Shown in pieces: positions 34,022-43,143 of a stretch of 43,143 nucleotides of DNA. Within the stretch, counting starts at the first letter, position 1, and every line of letters begins with the position of its first letter. The notes under the pieces were generated by a model, which saw only the letters and a list, made by a program, of their open reading frames with translations, ran no database searches and had not been told where the DNA came from. The stretch comes from Alphaproteobacteria bacterium (GTDB taxonomy: Bacteria; Pseudomonadota; Gammaproteobacteria; JAGOUN01), in the NCBI GenBank assembly GCA_021151585.1, contig JAGKWX010000018.1:1-43143 (forward strand), given 5' to 3'. The position numbers and the translations under genes were made by a program.

Positions 34022-35262
34022 TATACCGCTCCTCGTTCAATTAGCATTGCACCACCTTGACCACCGCCAATGCACAAACTCGCTACGCCACGTTGTGCAT
34101 TATTATTTTCTAATGCATTAATAACTTGCATAACAATGCGTACACCTGTTGCACCAACTGGATGACCTAATGCTATTGCACCACCGTAAATATTTAATTT
34201 TTCTTGGTCAATATTTTCTAATGCAGATAAGCAGCCTAACACTTGTGCCGCAAACGCTTCATTAATTTCCCAATAATCAATACTGCTAGCATCACATGCT
34301 TGCTGTTGAAATAACTGCTCAATAGCAGCAACTGGCCCTAAGCCCATCACTTCAGGCGCAACACCTGCCCATGCAATATCTACAATTTTTGCACGCGGTT
34401 TTAAATCATATTTTTCAACTGCTTTTTCACTTGCTAAAATCAAAAAAGCAGCACCATCAGTGATTTGTGAACTATTCCCCGCCGTAACCAAGCCAAAGGG
34501 CTTGTCAACAAAAGGCGATAACTTTGCCAACTTTTCTAGTGAACTATCCGCTCGAACACCATTATCTTCCACGATAACCTGCCCTGACATCGGATCAACG
34601 AGAGAAATAATATTACTAAGTTTATGATTTTTTTGCGCGTCGATCGCTCGCTTATGACTTTGCAACGAATATTCATCCATCGCTTGACGTGAAATATGAA
34701 AACGATATGCTACTTCTTCAGCAGTCTGCCCCATACCCATACGAATCGTATGATCAGTTAAACCTTGTAACAACGATATTTCTGGCGATAAAAATCCTGG
34801 CCGAAATTGCAATAATACTTTTAATTTTTCCGACAATGTTTTACTTGACATAAAACGCGAAAACCATTTCGTCATGCCAGAGTTGAATATTAGCGGTGCA
34901 CGACTCATCGCTTCCGTACCACCCGCCAAGACCAAATCATGGCGACCTAATTGAATATCTTTCATTGCACAATCCAGCGCTTGCAGACCAGAAGCACAGT
35001 TGCGTTGTACTGTATAAGCGGGGACGGCTTTACCACATCCTAGTCGTAAACTAATAATGCGGGAAATATTTGCTTCCTCAGATGAAGGAATCATACAACC
35101 GGTGACCACTTCACCTATATCACTTGGCAAAAACTTTTGTCGCAACAACATTGGGCGACAAGCAGCAATCGCCAAATCCGCTGCTGCAAACGAACCAGGG
35201 CCTTGTGCCACTCGCATAAACGGTGTGCGGCTCATGTCAATAATATAAACAGGTTTATTCAT
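34021..35262 (-). CDS. Acetyl-CoA C-acyltransferase (3-ketoacyl-CoA thiolase)
   Basis: It catalyses the thiolytic final step of beta-oxidation, partner of the multifunctional subunit. It has 413 residues. Catalytic Cys in VQRNCASGLQALD (about residue 90), the NEAFAAQVLG motif, and the second catalytic Cys/His region GGAIALGHPVGATG and ASLCIGGGQGGAM. The length favours the FadI-like subgroup over FadA (about 387). I start at the ATG at 35260-35262, five bases after GGAG; two earlier in-frame starts crowd that site. It lies 8 bases after the acyl-CoA dehydrogenase stop. Confidence 0.94.
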   Translation of the reverse strand: MNKPVYIIDMSRTPFMRVAQGPGSFAAADLAIAACRPMLLRQKFLPSDIGEVVTGCMIPSSEEANISRIISLRLGCGKAVPAYTVQRNCASGLQALDCAMKDIQLGRHDLVLAGGTEAMSRAPLIFNSGMTKWFSRFMSSKTLSEKLKVLLQFRPGFLSPEISLLQGLTDHTIRMGMGQTAEEVAYRFHISRQAMDEYSLQSHKRAIDAQKNHKLSNIISLVDPMSGQVIVEDNGVRADSSLEKLAKLSPFVDKPFGLVTAGNSSQITDGAAFLILASEKAVEKYDLKPRAKIVDIAWAGVAPEVMGLGPVAAIEQLFQQQACDASSIDYWEINEAFAAQVLGCLSALENIDQEKLNIYGGAIALGHPVGATGVRIVMQVINALENNNAQRGVASLCIGGGQGGAMLIERGAV

Positions 35263-35270
35263 CATCACTC

Positions 35271-37694
35271 CTATGGCTGAGCTGGCGTTAAAACAGTTGT
35301 TAGAGTTGCATCAAACTCATCAACACTTAATACATGACGACGCAACTGCTCATAGGCCTTGAGTTGTTCGCCTTCCTGTTGCGTTAAGCCACTGGCACGC
35401 ACTACGGCATCGACTTTCTCATTATAACTACTATATTCAGGCGTTAAGTCAGAAATATCCATTTTTGCCCAATGCTTTAATAGCGGTTCCAAAGCTAAAG
35501 AGTCTTGAAAAGATTTCTCGGTCATTTCATTCAGATGACTATCCCTTAATAATTCATTACGTATTTCACTATTATGCAACATCGCTTCGACTAAAAGATT
35601 ATCATGATGATCGCTTGGTCTACGATATGGATAACCCCAAGGAAAAATAACAAATTTTAGAGCTTTGGCTATAAAACGATTAGGGAAATTCGCCATAAAA
35701 TCTTGCATTGCTAGTTGGGCTTTCCATAAACAAAATTCTATTGACCACGTCACATACTCTTTATGATGCTTAGGATATTTAGCATCGGCATAATATTTTA
35801 AAACAGAAGAAGCAATATATAGCTGCCCCATAATATCAGCCAAACGTCCTGATAAAGTTTCTTTACGCTTCAAGTTGCCGCCTAAAATGAGCAAAGCAAT
35901 GTCTGTCATTAACGCGAAAGCAGCGCTCATGCGCGTTAATTCGCGCGCATACTTTTGTATTTCACGTGGGGCATTAACAACAATCGCTCGACCACCAGAA
36001 AATGCGTATAGAATATTACGCGCAAAATTACTTAAACTAAATTGAATATGCTTAGATAAAATGGCATCAAATTTATCTAATGTATCCGGCGTTTCCTCGC
36101 TTAAAATATTTAATTCTTGCAATAAAAACGGATGACAACGTACTGAACCCTGGCCAAAAATGACAAGATTTCGCATTAAAATGTTTGCTCCTTCAACGGT
36201 AATTCCGATCGGGATTTGTAAATATGCAGGAAATAAATCATTGTTGGGGCCAACTTGAATCGCTTTGCCGCCATGAATATCCATGGATAAATTCACAATA
36301 TCACGCGCCATCTCAGTCATGTGATATTTGGCAATCGCTGATGCAATCGCTGGACTTAATCCTTCTTGTACTGGCCCAACAGTAAATAGACGCATCGCTT
36401 GTAACATAAATGTCTTGCCAGCAATTTCGGCTAGCGCGGAACGAATACCCTCAAATTTAGAAATCGAAATATTAAATTGCTCGCGAACTTTTGCATAAGC
36501 ACTAGTTAATCCGTATAGTAATTTTCCTCCGCCCGTTGAGACCGCTGGCAAAGAAATACCACGACCTTCCGATAAACATTCCATCAACATACGCCAACCT
36601 TGACCAGCCATCTTTTGTCCACCAATCAAATAATCTAGCGGCACAAAGACATCTTGACCACGTGTCGGGCCATTTTGAAAGGTCATCATCAACGGCCAAT
36701 GTCGATGGCCAATATCAATACCAGGTAAATGGGTGGGAACTAAACAGACACTGATACCCAAATCAGTGTCATTACCTAATATTTTTTCTGGATCATATAA
36801 TTTAAACGCTAACCCTAAAACCGTAGCAATAGGCGCTAACGTAATGTAACGCTTGCTCCAATGTAGTTTAATACCTACAACCGTTTTTCCTTCAAATTCA
36901 CCGCGACATATCAAACCATAATCTGTCATAGCACCAGCATCACTACCTGCATCTAAAGACGTTAAACCAAAACATGGAATTTCTTCACCACTCGCCAAAC
37001 GCGGTAAATAATAATTTTTTTGTTCTTCTGTGCCATATTTTAACAACAACTCAGCCGGCCCGAGAGAATTTGGCACCATGGCTGTAATTGCGCAGACAGA
37101 AGATTTGGTTGATAACTTCATGACAATGGTAGAATGCGCTAAGGGCGAAAAACCTAACCCACCGTAATTTTCAGGGATCATGAGGCCGAAAAATTTCTCC
37201 TTTTTCAGATAAGCCCAAACATCATTCGGTAAGTCACGGGATTGACTGAGAATATCCCAATTGTTTAACATATTACACAATGTAGTGACCTGATTATCGA
37301 CGAACGCTTGTTCTTTAGCTGATAAACTCGGTGTTTTATACGCAAGCAATGTTTGCCAATTTGGTTTGCCTGTAAAAAACTCAGCTTCCCACCACACGTC
37401 TCCCGCTTCAATCGCATCTTGTTCCGTACGACTCATATGTGGAAATGACGCATGTATGAAAGCTAATAATTTGGACACCAAAAAACTCTTGCGCCACTTA
37501 GGAATAAACACCATAAAACCAACTATGGCCCATAATAAACTTAGAACGAGTGAAATAGAAAAAGCTAAAACGCCACTAGCCGCCATGCTTAAAATTAATA
37601 CTAAGTAAGTCGGCCAAAATATAACCATAGGACAAGAGAAAGCAAGCAACAATAGCAAGCTGAGTAACAAGACAACAATAGAAACCATAACCAT
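35271..37694 (-). CDS. fadE: Acyl-CoA dehydrogenase FadE
   Basis: A membrane-associated flavoenzyme for the first step of beta-oxidation. It has 807 residues: two to three hydrophobic helices at the N-terminus, then PHMSRTEQDAIEAGDVWWEAEFFTGKPNW, the dehydrogenase core with MIPENYGGLGFSPLAHS, VPNSLGPAELLLKYGTEEQK and GLTSLDAGSDAGAM, and ITVEGANILMRNLVIFGQGSVRCHP. Its pattern follows E. coli FadE closely. I prefer the ATG at 37692-37694 because AAGGAG lies eight bases upstream; an ATG 11 codons earlier (37727) is also open but has no such site. It heads the fadE-thiolase-fadB-like operon. Confidence 0.95.
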   Translation of the reverse strand: MVMVSIVVLLLSLLLLLAFSCPMVIFWPTYLVLILSMAASGVLAFSISLVLSLLWAIVGFMVFIPKWRKSFLVSKLLAFIHASFPHMSRTEQDAIEAGDVWWEAEFFTGKPNWQTLLAYKTPSLSAKEQAFVDNQVTTLCNMLNNWDILSQSRDLPNDVWAYLKKEKFFGLMIPENYGGLGFSPLAHSTIVMKLSTKSSVCAITAMVPNSLGPAELLLKYGTEEQKNYYLPRLASGEEIPCFGLTSLDAGSDAGAMTDYGLICRGEFEGKTVVGIKLHWSKRYITLAPIATVLGLAFKLYDPEKILGNDTDLGISVCLVPTHLPGIDIGHRHWPLMMTFQNGPTRGQDVFVPLDYLIGGQKMAGQGWRMLMECLSEGRGISLPAVSTGGGKLLYGLTSAYAKVREQFNISISKFEGIRSALAEIAGKTFMLQAMRLFTVGPVQEGLSPAIASAIAKYHMTEMARDIVNLSMDIHGGKAIQVGPNNDLFPAYLQIPIGITVEGANILMRNLVIFGQGSVRCHPFLLQELNILSEETPDTLDKFDAILSKHIQFSLSNFARNILYAFSGGRAIVVNAPREIQKYARELTRMSAAFALMTDIALLILGGNLKRKETLSGRLADIMGQLYIASSVLKYYADAKYPKHHKEYVTWSIEFCLWKAQLAMQDFMANFPNRFIAKALKFVIFPWGYPYRRPSDHHDNLLVEAMLHNSEIRNELLRDSHLNEMTEKSFQDSLALEPLLKHWAKMDISDLTPEYSSYNEKVDAVVRASGLTQQEGEQLKAYEQLRRHVLSVDEFDATLTTVLTPAQP

Positions 37695-37735
37695 GGCAAA
37701 AACTCCTTTTTTCGGCACCTTATTCATAGTAACGG

Positions 37736-37799
37736 ATCAATGGGGTCGGGATCAACGGGTTAAGAGCAAATTGATTTATCTTAATCAAAAAAATATCAA
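37736..37799 (-). promoter_or_regulatory. Cluster of TTGAT repeats upstream of fadE
   Basis: Reading the minus strand toward fadE, TTGAT occurs four times (TTGATAT, TTGATTA, TTGATCC, TTGATCC) plus one inverted copy, which makes TTGATTTATCTTAATCAA (37771-37788), an interrupted palindrome. The last two copies are 15 bases apart. Placement before a beta-oxidation operon suggests an operator. It does not match the FadR consensus I know. Confidence 0.3.
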
Positions 37800-37878
37800 C
37801 ACGTCCTAAATTCAGCGGTAATTATATTAGCAAACACAGTGATAGCAATTAATCTAGGATGGATTTTTAAAAAAGCAG

Positions 37879-37906
37879 TTGGATGCATACTCGCTTTTAG
37901 GATAAT
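37879..37906 (+). promoter_or_regulatory. Predicted promoter of the CysZ/EI24-like gene
   Basis: TTGGAT (37879-37884), 16-base spacer, GATAAT (37901-37906). The start site would be near 37914, 25 bases before the ATG. Confidence 0.4.
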
Positions 37907-37938
37907 CTGTATCGCTGGAGGCTAAGTCAGGATTAAGC

Positions 37939-38697
37939 ATGCTAACTAATATGAACTACTTCAATCAGGCGATAAAATTACTTTTGCAACCAGGGGTCAA
38001 ACGCTACGTCTTCATTCCTCTGTTTCTGAACATCTTAATATATATTAGCTTCATCAGCTGCGCTTATCATTATACGCAAGAGCTGCATTCTTGGCTGGCG
38101 AGTTATACGCCGCATTGGTTGAGCGCCGTTGCCTGGATTGTATGGTTTGTCTCATTTATTGGCATTTTATTTTTCTTCACCTATTTATTTACCACCATCG
38201 CTAATATTGTGGCCGCTCCATTTAATGGTTTTCTCGCTGAAAAAGTGGAGGAAAGTATGCTAGGACATACACCCAACAACGCGATAACTATTAAGCAATT
38301 GTGCTTATTGCTGCCTAAAACTTTAATTAGACAGATGCAATTACTTCTCTATTTTTTACCACGTGCAATAATTTTATTAGCCTTGTTTTTAATTCCGGGG
38401 ATAAATATTGTGGCAGGTATTTTATGGTTCTTATTTTCTTCATGGATGATCAGCTTACAATATTTTGATTATCCTTTCGATAATAATAATGTCGGATTTA
38501 AGAGCATGTTAAACACACTGAAGCAGTCTCCATGGCAATATTTACAGTTTGGAATAATCATTAACATATTTAGTATTATGCCCGTCATAAATTTATTCGT
38601 TATTCCGTTTGCTGTTATAAGTGCTACCGTTATATGGGCGGAAAAACATAGTGAAATGCAAGGAAAACTTAAAAATGCTATTACGAAAAATCTCTAA
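37939..38697 (+). CDS. cysZ: EI24/CysZ-family membrane protein
   Basis: It has 252 residues with long hydrophobic helices near 25-45, 62-100, 135-165 and 200-235. N-terminus NYFNQAIKLLLQPGVKRYVFIPLFLN and ANIVAAPFNGFLAEKVE are CysZ/EI24 hallmarks, and QYFDYPFDNNNVGFKSM matches the family's conserved later loop. CysZ imports sulfate for cysteine synthesis in enterobacteria. Sulfate genes are not nearby here, so transport function is inferred from the family. An AGGA site precedes the ATG. Its last 23 bases overlap the protease gene. Confidence 0.88.
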   Translation: MLTNMNYFNQAIKLLLQPGVKRYVFIPLFLNILIYISFISCAYHYTQELHSWLASYTPHWLSAVAWIVWFVSFIGILFFFTYLFTTIANIVAAPFNGFLAEKVEESMLGHTPNNAITIKQLCLLLPKTLIRQMQLLLYFLPRAIILLALFLIPGINIVAGILWFLFSSWMISLQYFDYPFDNNNVGFKSMLNTLKQSPWQYLQFGIIINIFSIMPVINLFVIPFAVISATVIWAEKHSEMQGKLKNAITKNL

Positions 38698-40060
38698 CCT
38701 CATTAGTTGCTTGCTCGCTTGTAGCATTACCAGCATAGGACAAACAGCGCCATTTGAAGACCAAGAAGCTGGCCAAAATTTTTTTGCCATGATACAACAA
38801 CAGCTGCCGCTAGTTTCTGATGACGTCATTGAAGATTATGTTCAATCGCTTGGATATCGCTTAGTAGCTTACAGCGATGCACCGACACATCCATTTCATT
38901 TCTTTGTCATTCAACAAGATATCATTAATGCTTTTGCTGGACCCGGTGGATACGTTGGTGTTTTTGGTGGCTTGATTAATACGACTCAAACCGAAAGTGA
39001 ATTAGCCAGCGTCATGGCGCATGAAATCGCGCACGTAACACAAGATCATTTGCAACGTGAACAAGATAAATCAAAAAACTTATCACTTCCCGCCATTGCC
39101 GCCATGGTCGCCGCCATTGCAACAGGAAATGGCGCTATTGCCGCTGGCTCTATTAGCTCAATAACTGCCGGAAGTATGCAATATGAAATTAACAATACAC
39201 GAACATTCGAAGAAGAAGCAGATAGTGTTGGTATTCAGACTTTAGCACGCGCAGGGTTTAATCCTTATGCGATGGCAAATTTCTTTAAACGCTTGTTAGA
39301 AGAAAGTCGTTATGATTCGACACCAATTCCTATCTTAATGGACCATCCAGTGACCGCAGAACGCGTAGCTTTAGCTGAACAACGCGCAAAAACATTAGCC
39401 ACTAAAAAAAATTACCCATCATCAAATCGTTATTATCTTGCTAAAGCTCGAATGCAATATGCCCTTGCGCATAATGACAGAGATTTTTTAGAGCACAGCT
39501 TAGATAGCTATAACAAGGACCCTAATAATTTTTATCAACAATATTTACTCGCATTGGCTAAGTTTAAAAATCGCCAATATTCACAAAGCAATGATTTATT
39601 ACAACAATTGATGCGTGCATATCCTGATGAAATTATTTATCCTTATACCCTGGCACAAGCTGCTTTTTTAGTAAAAAATTATGCACAAGCAGTAAAATAT
39701 ATCAAACAAGCCTATGCTTTAGATGATACTTACTACCCCACTATCGTTTTTTATGGGCTCATTTTATTGCGTGACCATCAAGCTGAAGAAGCGATAAAAT
39801 TACTTGAACAATATCAAGTACGATTTTCTGATTCACCAGACTTGTGGATATTACTTAGCAAAGCTTATGCCGACAACCATAATCTCATTTATGCTTATTT
39901 ATCACGAGCTAAAGCTTATCTTGCTTTAAATGACACTCGCGATGCCCTGATACAAGTAACCATGGCAGAACAACAAGCAAAACAAACAGCTTACACCAGA
40001 AGCTTGATTGAAGCAGAAAAGTTGCGATTACAAAAAATGTTAAGATCAGGAAAGAACTAA
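38675..40060 (+). CDS. bepA: Periplasmic M48 metalloprotease / chaperone BepA
   Basis: BepA degrades or assists outer-membrane proteins, notably LptD, together with the BAM complex. It has 461 residues: a signal peptide (about 1-24), an M48 protease domain with zinc motif HEIAH (residues 116-120) and the third ligand in the NTRTFEEEADSVG segment, and a C-terminal TPR domain from about residue 250. The ATG at 38675 (MLLRKISNLISCLLAC) follows AGGAAA and lies inside the end of cysZ, implying translational coupling. An upstream in-frame start at 38621 would spoil the signal peptide. Confidence 0.93.
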   Translation: MLLRKISNLISCLLACSITSIGQTAPFEDQEAGQNFFAMIQQQLPLVSDDVIEDYVQSLGYRLVAYSDAPTHPFHFFVIQQDIINAFAGPGGYVGVFGGLINTTQTESELASVMAHEIAHVTQDHLQREQDKSKNLSLPAIAAMVAAIATGNGAIAAGSISSITAGSMQYEINNTRTFEEEADSVGIQTLARAGFNPYAMANFFKRLLEESRYDSTPIPILMDHPVTAERVALAEQRAKTLATKKNYPSSNRYYLAKARMQYALAHNDRDFLEHSLDSYNKDPNNFYQQYLLALAKFKNRQYSQSNDLLQQLMRAYPDEIIYPYTLAQAAFLVKNYAQAVKYIKQAYALDDTYYPTIVFYGLILLRDHQAEEAIKLLEQYQVRFSDSPDLWILLSKAYADNHNLIYAYLSRAKAYLALNDTRDALIQVTMAEQQAKQTAYTRSLIEAEKLRLQKMLRSGKN

Positions 40061-40134
40061 AAAATTTCATCAGAAAATCTTAACAAACTCGAATTTTTTA
40101 CTTAATTTTAACACGTGTAAGGTTAGATATTGCT

Positions 40135-41166
40135 TTAGCGACGATGTTTTTCTTTATATGGCCATAAAGATGCCGATACTAGCAGAGCCAATATTACACC
40201 AAGCGCTGTGTCAGCAATACGCGCCAAACCATATTCAATGGGTTGTTGAGAAATAACGCCAAAGGTTAAGACAAATAAAATAGTGACAAAAATCATCGCT
40301 ATGACATAATAAAAAAAATAATAAACTGCGCCAAAAATACATATGGGTATTACGATGATAATCCCTAATGGCCAATGCAATAAACACAAGGCTAATAATA
40401 AACTAATACCCACACCCACCAGTGTTCCGTATATCCTTTCACCACCTCTTCTCAAGGAAGCTTCTACTTGCAGCTTTAAAACCGTCGTAGAGCCAAATAA
40501 CACCCAATAACTATGTGAAATATGGAATAAGGAGGACACAATCAACGCTAATAAGGCAGTAAGCGCGCCCTTGATGCCATATTTTAAATAAGCTTTTTTC
40601 TCACCAGTCAAGCCACGATTCATACTTGGCAAACTAATCATCTCAGTTTTTTTTCTACCAGCCATCAGATAGGCTATCATCACTCCTATAAATAGCCACA
40701 CGGCTCTCAATACAGCTTCTGACATTGTGATTGGAAAAGAAGCATTGATTATGATAAGCGCTGCGCTCCACATGCCGACAATAGCATGCTCATTACTTCG
40801 ATGACTCAAGTAAAACGCGAGAAAAATGGTCATGACGACTATTAGCCACAAGCCCCAAAGCATATAAGAGAGCAAGCTAATAAAGACAGAAATAAACACT
40901 AGTAAAATTGACCACTGCACTATTTTATTTTTGCTAATCACTGATCCAGTATAAGCATAAAACTGCAAAGCAAAAACAGAGCTACTAATTAACCATAAAG
41001 CAGCGTCATGAAAAAAATAAGCAATGACTAAGCTAAAAATCGCAGCAAACATGCTGCGCAAAGCCCAAATGAAACGTGCATGATGAAATTCAGTCAGCTG
41101 CAAATACAATGTTTTTATATGGTTTTTAAAAAAATGTTCTGATTTTCTGTACATTATTTTAAACAT
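40135..41166 (-). CDS. FUSC-family inner-membrane protein
   Basis: It has 343 residues with about ten hydrophobic helices in two similar blocks, each followed by a basic loop. The second block carries the FUSC signature SHSYWVLFGSTTVLKLQVEASLRRGGERIYGTLVG. The family includes aromatic-acid efflux components such as AaeB and the uncharacterised YccS; this protein is about half their length and lacks the cytosolic middle domain. The substrate is unknown. Start: the ATG at 41164-41166; a TTG twelve codons earlier is also open. Confidence 0.8.
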   Translation of the reverse strand: MFKIMYRKSEHFFKNHIKTLYLQLTEFHHARFIWALRSMFAAIFSLVIAYFFHDAALWLISSSVFALQFYAYTGSVISKNKIVQWSILLVFISVFISLLSYMLWGLWLIVVMTIFLAFYLSHRSNEHAIVGMWSAALIIINASFPITMSEAVLRAVWLFIGVMIAYLMAGRKKTEMISLPSMNRGLTGEKKAYLKYGIKGALTALLALIVSSLFHISHSYWVLFGSTTVLKLQVEASLRRGGERIYGTLVGVGISLLLALCLLHWPLGIIIVIPICIFGAVYYFFYYVIAMIFVTILFVLTFGVISQQPIEYGLARIADTALGVILALLVSASLWPYKEKHRR

Positions 41167-41225
41167 AGCTATATCTTGCGTTGATATATCTAAAAAAATC
41201 AAACAGGTTATTGCTTTGCATATTG

Positions 41226-42812
41226 CTAATGTTCCCTTGTAGCAACAAATTTTATATCGGGATAGCGCTCTTGCGATAACGACAAATTCACCATTGTTGG
41301 AGCAAGATAAGTCAATTGATCAGCCGCATCGAGGGCTAAATTCATTTCACATTTCCGCTTGAATTCTTCGAGTTTTTTACTGTCTGAACAATAGACCCAA
41401 CGCGCCGTTGTTACTGAGACAGACTCATAAATACAATTGACGCCATATTCATGCAACAAACGATGTGCAACAACATCAAATTGTAATGTGCCTACTGCGC
41501 CAACAATCCAGTAATTATTGACAAGCGGACGAAACACTTGAGTTGCGCCCTCTTCTGATAATTCTAACAACCCTTTTTGTAAGGCTTTTAATTTTAATGG
41601 ATCTTTCAGACGCACAAGTTTAAATAATTCTGGGGCAAAATTTGGAATACCCAAAAATTTAAATTTGTCCTTTTCACAGAAAGTATCGCCAATTTGAATA
41701 CCTCCATGATTATGAATGCCAATAATATCGCCTGGGTAAGCTTCTTCGACATGTTCACGCTCACCCGCCATAAATGTTAAGGCACTATTAATTTGTATAT
41801 CTTTGCCTATGCGCGGCTGCATCACTTTAATACGCGGACGATAAACCCCAGAACAAACTCTTAAAAATGCGACACGATCACGATGATTAGGATCCATATT
41901 AGCTTGAATCTTGAATACAAAACCACTGAATTTTTCGTCTGATGGCTGGACCACACCTTGATCAGTTTCTCGCTGTTGCGGTCCTGGCGCATATTGCGCA
42001 AAATCATTTAACAGCTCGCGAATACCAAAATTATTAATTGCTGATCCAAAAAACACAGGCGTTAATTTGCCTTGTAAAAATAAATCGAGATTAAATTCAT
42101 GACTCGCACCACGCACTAACTCTATCTCGGATTTTATTTCATCAACAAAATCACCTAACTTTTCACGCGCTTCCTCACTATCTAAACCTCGAATTATCTC
42201 ACTTTCTTGAACACTTTCGCCTTTACCCGCTTGGTATAAAATAATCTCATCTTTATTCAAGTGATAAACACCTTTAAAACGTTTCCCCTGACCAATCGGC
42301 CACGTAACTGGCGAGCAGTGGATTTTTAACACACTTTCAATTTCATCCAGCAATTCAATAGGCTCACGCCCCTCTCGATCTAGCTTGTTGACAAACGTCA
42401 AAATCGGCGTATCTCGTAATCGACAGACATCCATTAGCTTGAGCGTACGCTCTTCGACACCTTTTGCGGCATCAATCACCATTAATGCAGAATCTACTGC
42501 CGTTAATGTTCGATAGGTATCTTCTGAGAAATCCGCATGACCTGGCGTATCCAATAAATTCATAATACAATCATTATAAGGAAATTGCATAACCGAACTA
42601 GTCACAGAAATTCCGCGCTCTTTTTCCATTTCCATCCAGTCCGAGGTTGCAGCACGGTCCGATTTACGGCTTTTTACCATACCCGCCACCTGAATGGCCT
42701 TACCCCATAACAGCAGTTTTTCTGTCATGGTGGTTTTACCCGCATCGGGGTGGGAAATAATCGCGAAGGTTCGGCGTGCCTGAACTTCTTTCAATAATTG
42801 ATCTTTGAACAT
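41226..42812 (-). CDS. prfC: Peptide chain release factor 3
   Basis: RF3 is the GTPase that recycles RF1/RF2 after peptide release. It has 528 residues, matching E. coli (529). G1 motif FAIISHPDAGKTTMTEKLL, G3 LLDTPGHADFSEDTYRTL, G4 FVNKLDREGREP, and the C-terminal domains with YWIVGAVGTLQFDVVAHRL. The start MFKDQLLKEVQARR corresponds to the family; the open frame extends 18 codons upstream without features. The ribosome-binding site is weak. Confidence 0.96.
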   Translation of the reverse strand: MFKDQLLKEVQARRTFAIISHPDAGKTTMTEKLLLWGKAIQVAGMVKSRKSDRAATSDWMEMEKERGISVTSSVMQFPYNDCIMNLLDTPGHADFSEDTYRTLTAVDSALMVIDAAKGVEERTLKLMDVCRLRDTPILTFVNKLDREGREPIELLDEIESVLKIHCSPVTWPIGQGKRFKGVYHLNKDEIILYQAGKGESVQESEIIRGLDSEEAREKLGDFVDEIKSEIELVRGASHEFNLDLFLQGKLTPVFFGSAINNFGIRELLNDFAQYAPGPQQRETDQGVVQPSDEKFSGFVFKIQANMDPNHRDRVAFLRVCSGVYRPRIKVMQPRIGKDIQINSALTFMAGEREHVEEAYPGDIIGIHNHGGIQIGDTFCEKDKFKFLGIPNFAPELFKLVRLKDPLKLKALQKGLLELSEEGATQVFRPLVNNYWIVGAVGTLQFDVVAHRLLHEYGVNCIYESVSVTTARWVYCSDSKKLEEFKRKCEMNLALDAADQLTYLAPTMVNLSLSQERYPDIKFVATREH

Positions 42813-42943
42813 TAGGGAAATCTGCAATTTGTACACAGCGATGCCCACGCAAATTACGCGCCGCATACCACTGTCAGGTGAGACAAAAATAGGCTCAATT
42901 GTAGCGTAAGAATCGTTTTTCTTCTATTGATTTCATACTGAAT

Positions 42944-42969
42944 GGTTTTGCCTGACATCAGACAAAACC
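42944..42969 (-). terminator. Hairpin upstream of prfC
   Basis: Minus strand GGTTTTGTCTG and CAGGCAAAACC pair (11 pairs including one G-U) around a four-base loop, 11 bases after the stop of the partial gene. It lacks a following T-run on the minus strand. It probably ends the upstream transcript or marks an RNA processing site. Confidence 0.45.
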
Positions 42970-42980
42970 CAACGAGAGAT

Positions 42981-43143
42981 TTAAAGTGCTTCTGTATTTG
43001 TTGCAGGATTGGACAATACAATCGAGTTTTCTTTGAGTTTTTCCAGCACAATAGAAGTCGTAATATCATTAATCTGGAATTGATGTGAAGAAATTTTACT
43101 GATCAATTGCGACATTTCATCCAGATTCTTCACTGCCACTTTA
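42981..43143 (-). CDS. C-terminal end of an unidentified protein (runs off the window)
   Basis: The last 53 codons of a gene entering from the right, ending in TAA at 42981-42983. The visible peptide (KVAVKNLDEMSQLISKISSH onward) looks like an amphipathic helix with regularly spaced Leu/Ile, then a polar tail ending ATNTEAL. No family can be named from this piece. It is read toward prfC, with 168 bases between them. The reading frame is supported by its open length to the window edge and helical periodicity, so confidence is moderate. Confidence 0.55.
   Translation of the reverse strand, partial: KVAVKNLDEMSQLISKISSHQFQINDITTSIVLEKLKENSIVLSNPATNTEAL

Noticed and set aside
42854..43069. 71-codon minus-strand ORF upstream of prfC
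   Set aside because: It overlaps the coding end of the partial gene at 42981-43143 in another frame and covers the hairpin; no protein-like features.

Overview
The window is a compact, AT-rich, mostly vertically inherited stretch of a gammaproteobacterial chromosome. The gene orders metY-rimP-nusA-infB and ffs-dnaX-ybaB-recR, a FadE-type acyl-CoA dehydrogenase, a BarA/GacS-type HPt domain and BepA all point to Gammaproteobacteria. Three unrecognised helical proteins with eukaryote-style basic motifs, few transport and regulatory genes, and several shrunken or decayed genes suggest a host-associated lineage such as Legionellales/Coxiellaceae-like bacteria. That placement is inference; no rRNA or species marker is present.

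Left part (1-10.4 kb, all minus strand): initiator tRNA, a terminator-like hairpin, rimP, nusA and the 5' third of infB form the classical transcription/translation operon. Upstream of the tRNA lies an apparent operon read from right to left: comEC, nagZ, a YnaI-type mechanosensitive channel, hpt, dusA and a TPR-like protein of unknown role. Next (10.4-12.4 kb, plus) are two adjacent unknown proteins that share a short spaced motif and carry NLS-like basic clusters; they are candidate secreted effectors. They converge on, and slightly overlap, a two-gene lipoprotein exporter (lolD plus one LolC/E-type permease).

Middle (14.4-27.6 kb): 4.5S RNA, a shortened dnaX, ybaB, recR and an exported phospholipase-D-like protein (plus); an outer-membrane barrel protein and alanine dehydrogenase (minus); an MFS transporter (plus); then a periplasmic PepSY protein, an 18-codon relic of an OmpR-type response regulator, htpG with a good RpoH promoter, and three overlapping minor-pilin genes, of which the first is a 53-residue mini-pilin (all minus). 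rlmD and a free-standing GacS/BarA-type HPt protein follow on the plus strand.

Right part (27.6-43.1 kb): an RND efflux adaptor and pump (plus), a complete fatty-acid beta-oxidation operon fadE-fadA-fadB (minus), a CysZ/EI24 membrane protein overlapping the BepA-type periplasmic protease (plus), then a FUSC membrane protein, release factor 3 and the 3' end of an unidentified gene (minus).

I see no insertion sequence, phage, CRISPR array or integrated island. The most interesting items are small: the response-regulator relic, the mini-pilin, a tau subunit that appears to have lost its domain V core but kept the polymerase-binding tail, an initiator tRNA with a U1-U72 mismatch, the orphan HPt, and the paired effector candidates.
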